From Rhabditoides inermis (lineage: Eukaryota > Nematoda > Chromadorea > Rhabditida > Rhabditidae), in the NCBI GenBank assembly GCA_963966185.1, contig CAWZYM010000098.1, positions 7,501-71,500 of the forward strand: a stretch of DNA of 64,000 bases, read 5' to 3'. The translations under genes and the position numbers were made by a program. The notes under the pieces were generated by a model. The model was not told where the DNA came from, searched no databases, and saw only the letters and a program-made list of their open reading frames with translations. Below are positions 35,839-48,700 of this stretch, in pieces; positions within the stretch are counted from its first letter, which is position 1, and each line of letters begins with the position of its first letter.

Positions 35839-37439
35839 ATCCTCTTCATTCTCTTGTTGCAGTGTGATGGCTATTCCGGCGACGATCCTCTACTACTCGA
35901 CCTACGATCGCCTCTCCGCCTACTCAAAGAAGCGCATGCCGCCGGTGAGTGGTGACGTCATGCCTCGTGATGACGTCATTCAATATGCAGGATGGTCCGT
36001 CGTGGGTGGTGCCTATGGGTTGCGGCGGTCTGTCGCGGGCATTCGCTGTGACGCTAGTCTCGCCTATCGAGATGCTGCGCACCAAGATGCAGAGCGAGCG
36101 GATGAAGTACAGTGGTGAGTGGAGGAGGGGTGGTTTCTCTCTTTCTTTCCCCTCCCTCTCCCCCTCTCCCCCTCTCCCCCTCTCCCCCTCTCCCCCTCTC
36201 CCCCTCTCCCCCTCTCCCTCTCCCCCTCTCCCCCCCTCTCTCCCTCTCTCCCTCTCTCCCTCTCTCCCTCTCTCCCTCTCTCCCTCTCCCCCTCTCCCCT
36301 CCCTCACCCTCTCTCTCTCCCTCTCCCCCCTCTCACCATATCTCCCCGTTGCAGACGTGGGCGTGGCGCTGCGCACCACCCTTCAGGTGCACGGCGTGCG
36401 CGGTCTGTTCCTCGGATGGACGCCCAGCCTCTGGAGGGACGTCCCGTTCTCGGGTCAGTTGAAATGATGGAATAGATGCGTTTTGGCTTATCGCATGTAT
36501 GTATGATCGATTATGGGCAGAATATAGTGATTAGTAAATGTGCGATTGTGGCGTGATTTGGAACAGTCTACGCTCCGCATCTTGCAAGTGTTGGTGTTGA
36601 TGGTCTTATGACAGGATTCGATACCATGTTCTGTTCACCACTTCACTCTTCTCTCTTCTCTCTTGCCCATCCACTGCCTACAGCGATCTACTGGACGGGG
36701 TACGAGTGGCTGCGCGGTCGGGCGCTGCGCTGGCGAGGCCGCCAACACACCGACTTCCCCACGTCGTTCTGCTGCGGCGCGGCGGCCGGCACTGTCGCCG
36801 CCACCATCACTATTCCCTTCGATGTGGTCAAGACGCACAGGTGAGGGGGAGGGAGGGAGGGAGGGGGAGAGAGAGAGGGGTGGAGAGAGAAATGCATATA
36901 AAAGGAGAAAGAGGTATAGAGAAGGAGAAAGAGGAGGAGAGAAAGAAATAAAGAGAGAAAGAGAGGGGAAGGGAGGGAAAGAAAGAAAGAGATGAAGCAT
37001 GTGTGTTTCAGGCAGATCACGCTGGGCAGTGCGAACGCGCCGCACCCGCGAGAGGTGACGATGATGAAGGTGATGCGGCAGCTCGTCGCCAACGGAGGCG
37101 TCGGAGCGCTCTACGCAGGTGCGCGCCTCTCTCTCTTTCTCTCTGTCTCTGTCTCTCTCCCTCTCTCTCTCTCTCCCCCAATCTCTCTCTCTCTCTCTTT
37201 GTCAATGTTTCTCTCTCTCTCTCTCCCTCTCTCTCTCTCTCTCTTCCTCAATGTTTCTCTCTCTCTATCTCTCTCTCTTCCTCCTCAATGTTTCTCTCTC
37301 TCTCTCACTCTCTTCCCACCACTCTTTTCCAGGTCTGATTCCTCGGATCGCGAAGATTGCGCCTGCGTGCGCGATCATGATCGGTTCGTACGAGTACTTC
37401 AAGCTCTACTTTTCTCGACGGAATGCGGGCAAGGAGTGA
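34990..37439 (+). CDS. Mitochondrial carrier, SLC25A39/40 type
   Basis: A six-helix mitochondrial carrier with three Px[DE]xx[KR] signatures: PMDVVKIRLQQQ (from TGTCAGTGACGCCGATG onward, after splicing of the intron at about 35114-35166), SPIEMLRTKMQSER and IPFDVVKTHRQ. The cysteine-bearing insert in repeat 1 (DHVCRACADPLD) and the SLSR/LWSGLSPTLVMAIPATILYY stretch are characteristic of the SLC25A39/SLC25A40 (yeast Mtm1) group, which imports glutathione into the mitochondrial matrix. The end is YEYFKLYFSRRNAGKE. Introns are dominated by CT or GA arrays. ATG directly follows TGTATAAG. Confidence 0.9.
36135..36345 (+). repeat. CCCCTCTC minisatellite intron
   Basis: Tandem CCCCTCT and CCCTCTCT units fill one carrier intron between the exon ending QSERMKYS and the exon starting DVGVALRTTLQ. 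Confidence 0.9.
36843..36990 (+). repeat. GA-rich intron of the carrier gene
   Basis: An interrupted GGGA/GAAA array fills the intron after FDVVKTHR; the next intron (37124-37330) is the complementary type, CT-rich with several TCAATGTTTCTC units. Confidence 0.85.
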
Positions 37440-37813
37440 GCAGAGGATGAAAGTGGAAAAGTATTTGAGTATCCGTAATTCATAGCCGCAATTTCTCACC
37501 TGAGATACGCTAGCTATTCTATGTTTGATGATTGTTTCGCACCCGTACTTGTCTGATTTTGGTATCCGACTGCCGCCGAGTGAGCCTCACTTACTAGTTT
37601 CTCAATACAGTTGTAGTCACACGAGTTTACTTTAATTCCGGTTAACTAGGTATTTATACGACATAAGAGTTTGTGCGTTTTTATGGAAGTTTGTAGTGAT
37701 GCCCGCTAGTTTGTGAATTGCCAAAGTAGAGCCTAATAAATAGATTTTATTTGCGTAGTCTGTGTGATATGTACATGTACTCGTGTGGTGATAGGGGAGT
37801 GGGAAGGAGAGAG

Positions 37814-37866
<53 letters not shown>

Positions 37867-37869
37867 TAA
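37440..37869. terminator. Convergent 3' ends with poly(A) signals
   Basis: The carrier (+) and PDZ (-) genes converge here. AATAAA at about 37735-37741 (+) and its partner ATTTTATTT at 37744-37752, which gives AATAAA on the minus strand, lie within 20 bases of each other, so the two transcripts probably end close together. A GA array (37808-37865) abuts the PDZ stop codon. Confidence 0.55.
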
Positions 37870-38149
37870 TCAGGCGGCCTCGACGATTCCCTTTCGGGCG
37901 ACGAGCATGCAGAGCGTGGAGTACTTCTTGATGTACTTGACGGCTTGATCGTGCGTCGCCATCGTGAAGTCGTTGCCGTTCACCTGGATGAGAAATCATG
38001 AGGAAAGATTCCAGATTCAAAGACGTCATCGGCTTCTCTGCGCGGCATCAGAAAGGATATGGTTCTGTTATCACAGGAGGCGCGCGCTGCCGAAAAGAGA
38101 TGGAGAGTCAGCCTGCAGTAGCGTGCAAAGTGCGAAACAAGGGAGAGTC

Positions 38150-38191
<42 letters not shown>

Positions 38192-38333
38192 GTGAGTGAG
38201 AGTGAGAGAGAGAGAGATCGGCATGAGGCGAAACACACCTGCAGGATCTTGTCGTGTTTGCGAAGTCCTGCGCGCTCGGCCGGCGAATCCGCATCGATGT
38301 GCGTGATGTAGATGCCCTGAGGGGATCTCTCTC

Positions 38334-38366
<33 letters not shown>

Positions 38367-38462
38367 TACCGTGTCCGGATAGAGGTAGGGCGCCTGTTTC
38401 GGGTCCTGGTCGATGCCGCCGCCGATCTTGAAGCCCACCTGGAGGAGTGGGATGAGAGGGAA

Positions 38463-38504
<42 letters not shown>

Positions 38505-38547
38505 AGAGAGAGAGAGAGGGGAAGGGGGGAGAGAGAGGCAGAGAGGC

Positions 38548-38582
<35 letters not shown>

Positions 38583-38909
38583 AAGAGAGAGAAAGAGCGA
38601 GAGAGACAGAGAGAGACAGAGAGAGACGGACAGAGAAAGAGAGAGAGCGAGAGAGAGAGACAGAGAGAGAGACAGAGAGGGGGTGAGAGAGAGAAAGAGG
38701 GAGAGAGCGAGAGAGACAGAGTGAGAGAGACGGAGAGAGACGGACAGAGAAAGAGAGAGAGCGAGAAAGAGACAGAGAGAGAGAGAGAGAGAGACTCGCA
38801 CCTTGTACACGAGTGCCCCCAGCGCGTCCCTGTGCTGTTCCTTGGTGAGCTCGACGGCGAGTGAGAGACACTCGATCGAGTCGCCCGCCAGATGACCGTA
38901 CGCCGACAT
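37870..38909 (-). CDS. TAX1BP3: Single-PDZ protein, TAX1BP3/TIP-1 type
   Basis: Short protein of about 120 residues made almost wholly of one PDZ domain. It has the TIP-1 carboxylate-binding loop region FKIGGGIDQDPKQAP, then GIYITHIDADSPAERAGL and DKILQVNGNDFTMATHDQ, closely matching TIP-1. The protein starts MSAYGHLAGDSIE and ends MLVARKGIVEAA. TIP-1 binds C-terminal peptides of partners such as beta-catenin and acts as a competitive scaffold antagonist because it has no other domain. The start lies two bases after AACCTTTTCTTCAG. Introns contain large GA arrays (38152-38216, 38461-38795). Confidence 0.88.
38461..38795 (+). repeat. Large interrupted GA microsatellite
   Basis: More than 300 bases of GA with GACA and GCGA variants form nearly the whole of one PDZ-gene intron. 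Confidence 0.95.
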
Positions 38910-40326
38910 GTCTGAAGAAAAGGTTTGAGAGGGAAACGGAGAGTCAGCTCTCGGCAATAGCGCGCAAAACAAGAGAGACAGACGGTTATAGCACCGTATT
39001 TCGAACTGCAGGCGAAGTAGATCGAAAACTATCGCTCTGGCGCAGGCTATAGTTGTATTCTCGCTGTACTTGGCGCGCTGTGGGGTAGATCAGAAGACGG
39101 AGAGGGGAGGAACGGATTCGCATTCAATAATCCCCAGTTTCCAGTCAACTCGCGGTAAAATAGTGTAAAATAGTCAAGATACTCAAAACACTCAAGATAG
39201 TCCAGCCCGATGGCGGATGCCGACATATCTACCCGGAGAGAAAGGGTTCGCATTCAAGTGACAGGGAAATGGACAATCAGATCGCGGTGAGAGACATACA
39301 AGACCAACATTTTGTGTCAAACATTTTGAACGTCGTCAAACTGTTGAGAGCCAGAGTATTGACAGTGGAAACGAAAGCGAGGCTGTGAAGATATTAACTA
39401 TGAACAGGTGATTGATCGAATTCATGGAATGGGACAGATAATACATCATAAATACTGTGAAAACAACGCAGAGCGTGAAAAGATAATGGCACGAGTGTGC
39501 AGCGATATGGTGAGGATGAGTCAGACCGGAGTGACTCACTAGACGAATCCGAAGAACCACTGCTCACAAAAACACCTCTCAAGGCGTTGTTAAATATGCA
39601 AATTCCCCGGCATGTGCCGCGAGCGGCGATGTGTCAGTGAGTAGTGAGTGGCGTAGTGAGTGGCGTAGTGAGTAGTGGTGAGCACGGGGCGTGGGAAACT
39701 GGGAGACGCCACCAAACAATAGGCTTATCGGGGCAGATGATGCGTGCGAGAGAGGAGAGAGAGAGAAAGTAAACACGTGTGCGCGTATGTCCGTGTTTGA
39801 CCATAGTCAAATGGAATGTCGGGGATCGATGACAATTGTGGAGAGAGAGAGGGGGAGAGGAGAGAGAGAGAGGGGAGAGAGAGAGGAGAGAGAGGAGAGA
39901 GGAGAGAGAGAGAGATGCGAGGCTCGATTACGACGCGACACAACGTGCCCTTGGCCTGTGGGGAGTGGTGAGACATCGCCGCCAGCCAGTGAGAGGCGGG
40001 AAGTGAATATCGGAGTGAGTGCGAAACTAAACAGTCTCAAACTCCGATATTCGATCATGTGCACCACATACTAGAATTACTTTCCCTGATGCCATAAAGG
40101 CAAAACGTCGGAATAAAATTGTTTCTATCGCGGTACATCGGCTGAACACCACATCTCATCATACTAGAATCATACCCAAATGCAACATCAGTTTTCACAC
40201 GGTACAACGCTGTGAAATCGTATTCGAAACAAAACAAAACATATTCCTGCACCACTCCTGCAGATCTACATAAACTTATACAGATACAGATTCAAAGAAG
40301 AAACATATACGGATATTGTTCATAAT
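38910..40326. other. Intergenic repeats between PDZ and IDO genes
   Basis: No gene is seen. It contains a rearranged repeat A copy (38925-39051), small direct repeats of GTAGTGAGTGGC near 39640-39680 and a GA microsatellite (39840-39915). Confidence 0.5.
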
Positions 40327-40468
40327 TTATTGCATAGCTTGCTTGGTGTCGTGTCGGAGCTGTTTGAGGAAGGCGATGAAGGGCGTGCCGCCGGTGCCCG
40401 TGCCGCGACCGCGCTGCTGGGTGAGAATGAACTGCGCAACCTAAGAGGAAGGAAGGGTGAGAGAGGGA

Positions 40469-40505
<37 letters not shown>

Positions 40506-40970
40506 AGAGAGAGAGACGTACGGTCTGTAGGTGACTGGAGCGGAACGTGACGAGGGCGTCGAGCGCGGCGCGGTACTCGTCGGTCGAAGGGTGGATGGGC
40601 GCGTTTCTGAAAGTCTTATAGTCTTATTTTATATCTTATTTTTGCAAACTGCACCCTAGTTTCTCAGAAAAACCACGAAAAAAGCTCTGGATTTCACTTC
40701 CCTACCGCGCGTTTCCGATGAGAATCGAAAACAATCCGGAAGTGTTTCGAAAGGTATTTGGGACTGACTGAGTGAGCTCTTGGACGGCCTTAGGTACTCC
40801 CGGACCGCGCACATTTCGAAATGCCTTGCTTATGTAATTCTTTGAAATACTCTGGCATCACTTCAGATGTCTGCTCTCACCTCTCGACGTATTCGATGAA
40901 CTCGCGATGGCAGCGCGGCATGTAGCGACGCTGCTCGCACAGAAACGCGCCCTCCTCGCCTGCAAGCTGT

Positions 40971-41011
<41 letters not shown>

Positions 41012-41037
41012 CCTCTCCTCTATCTCTCTCCCCTCTT

Positions 41038-41074
<37 letters not shown>

Positions 41075-41981
41075 GCTCTCGCTCTCACTCTCTCTCGCTC
41101 TCTCTCTTTCTCTCTCTCTCTCTCGCTCTCTCTCACCGGTGTGCTGCACCCTGAGGAACGCGTCCACAGTCTGCACGGTGCTGCTCTGTGCGGCTGATCC
41201 GCCGGCAAGTCTCAGCGGAGTGTCCGAGACTGCCTCGAATCGCAGTCCGGTCGATGCGAGTGCGCCCACGTTGTAGCCCCACAGGAACGGGCGGAGTCGG
41301 TGGTAGAAGAAGGCCGGCGAGAGGTGCAGGGGAGCTTCTGCAAAAAATTTTAAAGTTTTGTTCCCATTTTGTGTTGTGCGTTGTGATGGCATTCTCTCAT
41401 TCTCACTTGGAGAGGTGGAGCGTCTTCAAGAAATACGTGATTCAAACGTATCCACATTTTAGTGTCAAGGCTTCAAGGTGTGGTCAGTCTTTTCACAGAC
41501 CATTCAAAACGCCTTCCGAACACGCAGTTTGGTCGTGTTTCGTCAGTAAGGGGAGTTTCGGTTGGAATGCCGTTCCCACTTGTCAGTGTGGCAATCGCAT
41601 CCAGCAGGCACTGTTGTATAGCGGAGTAGACGGGTTCGAGGCGAGTAGGTTCACCCCGCGCCACCCGAAGACACGCATCCGCTACGAGGGTGAGGCACGG
41701 AGAGAAGTCGATCTGTGAGCAGGTCAAATTATTCGATTACCGTAAACCTTGTGTTTGCAAGAAGATCAAGTTATTATCCTACAGTAACCCTAAGCAGATC
41801 AAATTATTCGTCTACCGTAACCCTGTGCCCACCTCGATCTGGGCCGTGTTGACGAAGAACCAGTCCATGCCGCGGTCGTCGTGGAAGTGGAAGTGGATGA
41901 GGCGCATGTTCGACGGCTAAGGAGAGAAATGCATCAACTTGGGAAAAAAACATGAACTCGCAACCAGAAAGTGCGTCTCTC

Positions 41982-42029
<48 letters not shown>

Positions 42030-43011
42030 CACGGTCCGAGAGTACTTTGAAAGAGAGAGCCAGGCTCGCGTCGCGTGCCCACAATCCGCATGCGATAGCC
42101 AAGAGCTAACTCACTGATTCTGACTATACCTCGAGAGCGAAAGGACTTCGATCCACATACCTTGCTTGTAGTTCGAAGTTTTCCCTAACCGCCTGTTTCA
42201 ACTGTTTTGCGCGATATTGCCGCAAGCTGACTATTTCGCTGATCTACCCAACACAACGCGCGACTTGTTGCGAGCATAGAACAATAGACGATATACCCAC
42301 CTCTTTTGACCTCTACATTAGTGTCGAAGACCCATCCCTACAGCAGCGACAACACAACAATAGACCCACCTTGAGTGCCCCTTCCACGTCGATCTTCTTC
42401 CAATTGGCGAGGCAGACCGAGGCGTGGCTGACCACTGGGTACATGCCGAGTCGCTCGGACACAGAAGAGAAGGGCACGGACAGGCAGGCGGGGAGAGAGG
42501 AGGGAGCCTGGGAGTTGTATCAGTTATATGCAGATTCCGTTATGTATCAGAATACTGAAAGGACCACACACCAAACTAAAGATCCTCAGAAAGTGTCTTT
42601 TTGTGTCACAAAACGGGTACTTGATGCATAATCGATTTTGACCTCGCGTTGATAGAAAGAGATCACTCACCTCATCCGGCCCGTCGATCCACAGATAGGC
42701 GGAGACCAGCGTGGCCAAGACGAGGTGGGCAAGTCTGAGATCATCGTGACTAGAGAGACAATCAGTGGAGAGAGTCGGGAGGGCGAGGATGCGGGAGCGA
42801 AGCAGGCAGGGAGTGGCAGAGTGGAGAGAGTCTGTAGAGTGTGGATGAGAGAGAGAGAGAGAGAGAGAGAGAACGCACCGCATACATCGATCCATGGCTG
42901 GAATTCATCCGGCAGAGTCGTTGATGGGAGGGGCGAGAGGAATCCCACTTTGCGTGAGACCCGAAAGTGATCTAGTAGATCGTTCAAGCGCTCAAACTCA
43001 GTCGGAAACAT
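40327..43011 (-). CDS. Indoleamine 2,3-dioxygenase family protein
   Basis: A multi-exon heme dioxygenase that opens the indole ring of tryptophan in the kynurenine pathway. The signature region reads [30 protein letters not shown] and [11 protein letters not shown]; the histidine of the last motif is the proximal heme ligand in IDO proteins, and GGSAxQSS lines the active site. Upstream exons encode [14 protein letters not shown] and [18 protein letters not shown]. The last exon ends [14 protein letters not shown]. The start is eight bases after TTTCCATTTCTTCAG. The AATAAA hexamer overlaps the stop codon (CAATAAA). Activity on tryptophan is inferred only; invertebrate IDO relatives often have low affinity. 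Introns contain minisatellite D, repeat B and a diverged repeat A. Confidence 0.88.
41724..41824 (+). repeat. Minisatellite D, second site
   Basis: Units with CAAATTATTCGATTACCGTAA and TTTGCAAGAAGATCAAG match the array at 19065-19312. Confidence 0.75.
42123..42285 (-). repeat. Diverged dispersed repeat A in IDO intron
   Basis: It keeps TTGCTTGTAGTTCGAA, TTTTGCGCGATATTGCCG and GATCTACCCAACAC words but has many substitutions, so it is the oldest-looking copy here. Confidence 0.65.
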
Positions 43012-43910
43012 GCGGATATCTGAAGAAATGGAAAGATCGGGGGAGTATATGAGAGAGAATCTGTAGTATGATCGTAATAGAGTGGTTATTCTGGCTGAAC
43101 AGATCGATTTGACCTATGAAAACAGTGTCATTGAAAGACGAAGATGAGTGTGAGAGAGACTGCCAGAATTCGCGATTAACTGACACCGACTTACTAATGC
43201 CGAACACGCGGGAAAGGAAAGCGCGCGAAGACGAGTTATTTGAATTTTTGCGCGCGCATTTTTTTGTTTATTTTCATACTATTGTTTGTTTGTATTTTCA
43301 TACTATTGTTTGTAAGCCTGTCTGCAGGTTAAAGGGTCGAAACAGGATTCCGTTACGTATCTAGCTATTATGTTCTACTAACTGATCTTCTATCTACTTT
43401 GAAAAACCCTCATTGTTCACGGCGATTCACAGTTAATAATTTGTGGGTGGGCGGAGCTGCGCTACAAAAACGCGCGACTCGCGCGGAGCGTGTTACCAAA
43501 ACACAAAACACATCAGCTTCTGCTGGGATCGTGGCAGGACCACTATCTCAAGCGAGGCTCCGCCCATGGCTCCGCCCCCTTTTTTCGGGACCAAAGGGGC
43601 GGGGCTACGCTTGTCGCGGCTGATTTGAGCTAGCGATTTTCTTGAGTTGTGAATCGCCGTGTTGTTTGTTGTTTTCTAATCGATTTGGTGTAGAACATAA
43701 CGCCCCATTGTCTACAAAATCGTGATAGCGTATACCGTACCGGATGAACTCTGATATTTTGAGAAGCGTGAACTAACCATCGGTCGAGTTTTCATATTGA
43801 AGCAATTTTACATCGACTTGAAATAGATTCTTAAGACTCTGATTCATTCAGATTAAGATTCTAACATTAAGATTCTCAAGATAAATTCTTTATCGCTTAC
43901 ATTTGCTAGC
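43012..43910. promoter_or_regulatory. Divergent upstream region, IDO and condensin genes
   Basis: The two genes read away from this roughly 900-base gap, so their promoters should be here. Around 43490-43620 is a GC-rich patch with a short stem formed by GGCGGAGC and GCTCCGCCC words. No other gene is supported. Confidence 0.45.
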
Positions 43911-44940
43911 ATGCGAGCGACTCGGGCGAGCAGTCGCCAGGCGAGTGTGCTATCGGAATCGCGGAATGCGGGCAACAACGAGGACGAAGAGGACAGGGAG
44001 ACGACCGCGCAGGCCGACCTCACCAAGACCCGAGCCGCCATGGAGGTTGGTATTGTTATTATTACTTATATTTTTCGTGTTTGTTCAGAAGCTGCTGGAA
44101 GACGATGAAGATGAGGAGATGATGGACGTGGACGAGGAGGAAGAGGAGGAGGAGCAGGAGAACAAGAAGGCCAAAAAGAAGCCGGCAAAGAAGGACGCCA
44201 AGAAGAAGGTGCGTTATAACATGCGTTCCATCGAAAGTGCGGTCAATCTTTGAGAACTTTTAGGAGACGGAGGTGAAGAAAGTGAAGCAGGAGAAGGGGA
44301 AGAAGGCGGGGGAGGAGGAGAAGAAGCACGCGATCGAAGACTACGAAGCGCAGCTGCTCAAGGCTATCGAAAACGCCAAAGGACAGGTGAAACACCTTGT
44401 TTCTTTGTTCCTTCTAACACTTTTCTATTCTATATCCATAGTAAGGTGGATGTGATATGTTTCGTATCTATTGCCCGTCGCATTAATAGATAGTAGGTAT
44501 AAAATTGTGATGGCATCTCAGAAGACGCTGATCAAGCGTCTTCTGTCGGACCAGGCCGACGTGGTGGAGAAGTGCGACGTGAACCTGCTCCGCCGCTCCA
44601 TCTGGGAGCCCAACTTCATGGCAGTGCCCGACGGTGCGTGATCGATTTATTGATTGATCTACATTTATACTATTTTTAGAAAACAATAACGCAAAGTAAT
44701 CAAATGCTTTCGAGCATGCGATTCACAGCACTTTTATACATTGCGTTATCATTTCCCAATAGTTGTCGATGTAATACTCATGTGCTCTTGACATTCATGT
44801 TTGTAGTGTGAGTTGTAATACACCTGACCTTTTCAGGACGGAAGCTCGCATCCTATTTCTACACCAAGATCAGCATCGACGGACTGTTTCAGTTGGTCAA
44901 GAAGAGACTGCTCGAGCCGGGAACAACAAAGTGAGGAGGG

Positions 44941-44976
<36 letters not shown>

Positions 44977-46641
44977 CCTCTCGATTCAGCACGTACTGTG
45001 GTCACGTTGGCGAGATGCTGGTGTGCGTGTGGAAGAACATTGACAAGGCGGGCAAGGAGACCGACGATAGAGACGAGAAGAGTGAGTGTGCTTTGATCAG
45101 TGTGTGTTTTGATGTTTGTGTTTTGTACATTGTATTGCAGAGGCGCTGTCGCGGCAGCTGAAGCAGTGCGAGCAGAAGCTGACCGAGCTGACCGAGCTGG
45201 CTATCGTGTGCCGCGATCCCGTCTCCAGCAGGGCAATCAACGTGGGTGGTCTCGTTTTTTGGGGGGTTTATCAGTTTGTAAAAGAAGATACCGATTCAAA
45301 GAGTTTATCAGGAGTGGAGGTAGAGAAAAGACGTTTTCTGGGGGTATGAGAGAATCCTGTTTGTAGATGATTCGTCCTCTCGCGCTGTGCGACCGCCGTC
45401 GATTCGAGGGCCTCATTTTCCGCACCATGCAGCCGGTGCTGTGGAAGCTGCTCATGGTGAGCGACAATCTCTTTATCTCTCTCTCTTTCTCCTCTCCTCT
45501 CTCCCTCTCTCTCTCTCTCTCTTCCAACCTACCTGTCTATGTATCCTGGAATCCGGGCTAGTTTCGAAGAGTCCCCAACTTGATCTCTCTCTCTCCATTA
45601 CAGAGTCCCAACAACCGGGTGCGCTACTCGGCGCACATTGTCCTCTTCGAGTTCTTTCCCGTGCGAGACGAGGAGGTTTGTAAGTCCTATATTGTTATAA
45701 GTGCGCTTGTAAAACGTTTACATATGACCTGCCTGTTCCCTGCTGTAATCAACGAATCAATCATTGAATCGATTCAGAACGGCGAATCAATAAATGAATC
45801 GATTCAGAACGGCGAGTTGTTGCTGGAGCAGCAGTATCGGGCGTTCGCGGACGCGCTGGTCGACGACTGCTGGGCGATTCGCGCGCTCGCCGCCAAGCAG
45901 GTGCCCGACAAGCTCGCCATCTTCTGGTCTCTCGTCGACCATCCCACCAAGCGGAACCTATTCAACACGGTGAGGGTCCCTAGTAGACACGGTGAGAGTC
46001 CCTACCATCCAGTCAACACGGTGAGGGTCCCTAGTAGACACGGTGAGGGTCCCTACCATCCAGTCAACACGGTGAGGGTCCCTAGTAGACCATCCAGTAC
46101 TGTTTAGTTATGTCTTGGCTGTGGCTCGTTGGTTTACTGATGACGTAACTAACTGTTTTTGTTTGTGAGTGACGTCACATTTATCGATTGATTGATTTGG
46201 TGTTTAGCTGGGCGACAGCGTGTCGATGGACAGCATCGTGGCGGTGCGTCTAGCCGTCTACGAGGGTCTGTTCTCGCTGATTCCCGTGTCGGCGGCGATG
46301 CAGATGACCGAGCAGCTCATGAAGACCATCTGCAAGCGGGGCATCAACGACAGGAACGAGCGAGTGCGCGAGAAGTGCTTCGATCTGCTCGCGCAGCTCA
46401 GGACGCATCGCTTTATTCGAGTGAGTGCGAGGGAGAGAAGAGGTTCGGGCTAACAATCGATCAATACCATTCGATATTCAATCTCTAATATTCACAGGTG
46501 CTGGACGTTGTGGACAAGAAGGACGTGCTGAACAGGCTGGAGGCGGAGACGAGCGAGTCTGTGCGCAAGGCGATCGTCAAGCTGCTCTTCGGAGTGAGTC
46601 AGCCCCTCTCTCACTCTCTCTCTCTGTCCCCTCTCTCTATG

Positions 46642-46681
<40 letters not shown>

Positions 46682-47551
46682 CCCCTCTCTCTCCCCCCTC
46701 TCTCTCTTTCTCTCTCTGTCCCCTCTCTCTATGTCTCTCTCTCTCACTCAACACTCTCTTTCAGTACGTGTTCTCGCAGAATGGCTCGGCTGACGAAAAG
46801 CTGGGTCGATTGGGTGAGTCTTGGGGGATGAGGTCAAATGAAATGTTTATTCGGAATCGCAAACATAACTATGACACGTACAAAACGAAATGGTTCATAA
46901 AAACCTAAGAGGTGGTTCTAGTATCAGGTACCCGGGAGAGAAACATACAGTAAATAACTATTTCCTCTGTTTGAGAGGCAAAAGGCCCCATTATACTTTC
47001 ACGCTGACGCTGACGCGACGCTCACGCTCCCGTGCAAAAGATGCAACTATTGATTTCGTTGACGCAGCGTGATCGAAATCGATAGGTGCATCTTTTGCAC
47101 GGGAGGGTCAGCGTCGCGTCAGCGTCAGCGTGAAAGTATAATGGGGCCTAAACATGACAGCATACGGTAACTGTATCTCTCTCAGCCCTGCTGGCGATGC
47201 ACGGCCGGCGGTCGGCGCTCACGTTCTGCCGCCTCGCCTTCCCACTCAACATGCTCTCCGTCAAGCAGTCGGGTGAGTTGCTGGCAATGGATGTTATTTT
47301 CCACTCTCCATATCCAGGTCACCTGTTTAGATACGCTCACACAAGTTTAGATAGAGAGATCGTTGCGGATCTCATTTTGAACATCCACTCTTCGTATCTA
47401 GGTCACCATTGCTGTTTAGATCACACAAGATAGATCTGATGATGTTCTGGATGTTGTTTTCAGCCGATCACATTCGCTATCTGCTCATCACTGTCTACAA
47501 GCGCTGGCGACACGTGGCGCTCAGTGGGGGACAGGTGAGAGGATCCCTCTC

Positions 47552-47605
<54 letters not shown>

Positions 47606-48665
47606 TCTCTCCTATTTTTAACCTTACTCATTCTTCCTCTATTTCTTTACCTTTACGCTATCTTACTCGTATCTGTCGGTTGTCTAGGCGGGCAACGGCT
47701 CTCTCCTAGTGGATGGTTCGATGAATATGGACGATACCGTCGGCACGCTGAGTGGACCAGCCGATGGAGTGAATATTGGTGAGTGACTGATAGCGAAAAA
47801 GAGTGATAGAGAGAGGAGAGAGAGGAGAGAGAGAGAAGGAGAGAGAGACGTATTTCAGACGAGAGCGACCCGACGTGGCAGCGCGACAAGGTGCTGCTGG
47901 AGTGCGCGGTGGTGCAGTTTATGTCGATTCGCAAGGCGCTCTCGGATCCGCAGTACGCACCCGAAAAGGAGCAGCTCGAGAAGCTGCTCAACAAGCTCTT
48001 CAAGCGACTCTTCGCCTTCTTCCGGGTGGGTTGGAGGGGCGATAGCAATATGCATGTTGTGATTGATGTTGATCTAGTGACTATTTCGTTATTCGAAATG
48101 AGAACATTGGTATAAGACTGTAAACAAGTTAGGGTCGAATAAGAGATGGAGCTTGGAGACGTTTTGTTTCTTCTTCCAGAACTCGTCGATTCTGGGCACT
48201 GCCATGGCTATTGGCGGGTGTCTGTCTACGAATGATATGGAGGGCATAGCGGCAGAGGTGAGAGGACAACTATACAATACTGAATTTGAAAAAAAGTTTG
48301 TACAACATAGGAAGTGTAACACTGTAGACTGTCTCAATGTTTCTTTCGGTCTGAAGTTCGAATTCTGCTGCAACGTGTGCTACTTGCGCGTGTTCTATGT
48401 GCTATACAACCATGGGAACCACATATTTCTCCATTCGATTCAGGTGCTGTCCCATCTGCGCGACTGTTCGGTGGAGGACGGGGTGGTGGAGTCGTACCTG
48501 GAGGCAGCCGCCAGCTGGAATGTCGACGCCCTTCTCGACATCATCGACAACGGCTTGGAGGCGGCGAGGCGACTGGCGGAGGGACAGCCCGAGCCGGCCA
48601 ACAAGAAACACAAGAACACCCGACTCACACAGGAGGAGCGGGTGCAGCAGGCGGCCAGGTGAGTG

Positions 48666-48700
<35 letters not shown>

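Noticed and set aside
29872..37439. LARS and SLC25A39/40-type carrier as a two-gene operon
   Set aside because: The 342-base gap is long for a nematode operon and no polypyrimidine intercistronic signal is clear; the carrier start follows a weak acceptor (TGTATAAG).
38071..38972. Long minus-strand frames with Ser-Leu runs in the PDZ gene
   Set aside because: Read-through of GA/CT microsatellite introns; the PDZ exons splice cleanly without them.
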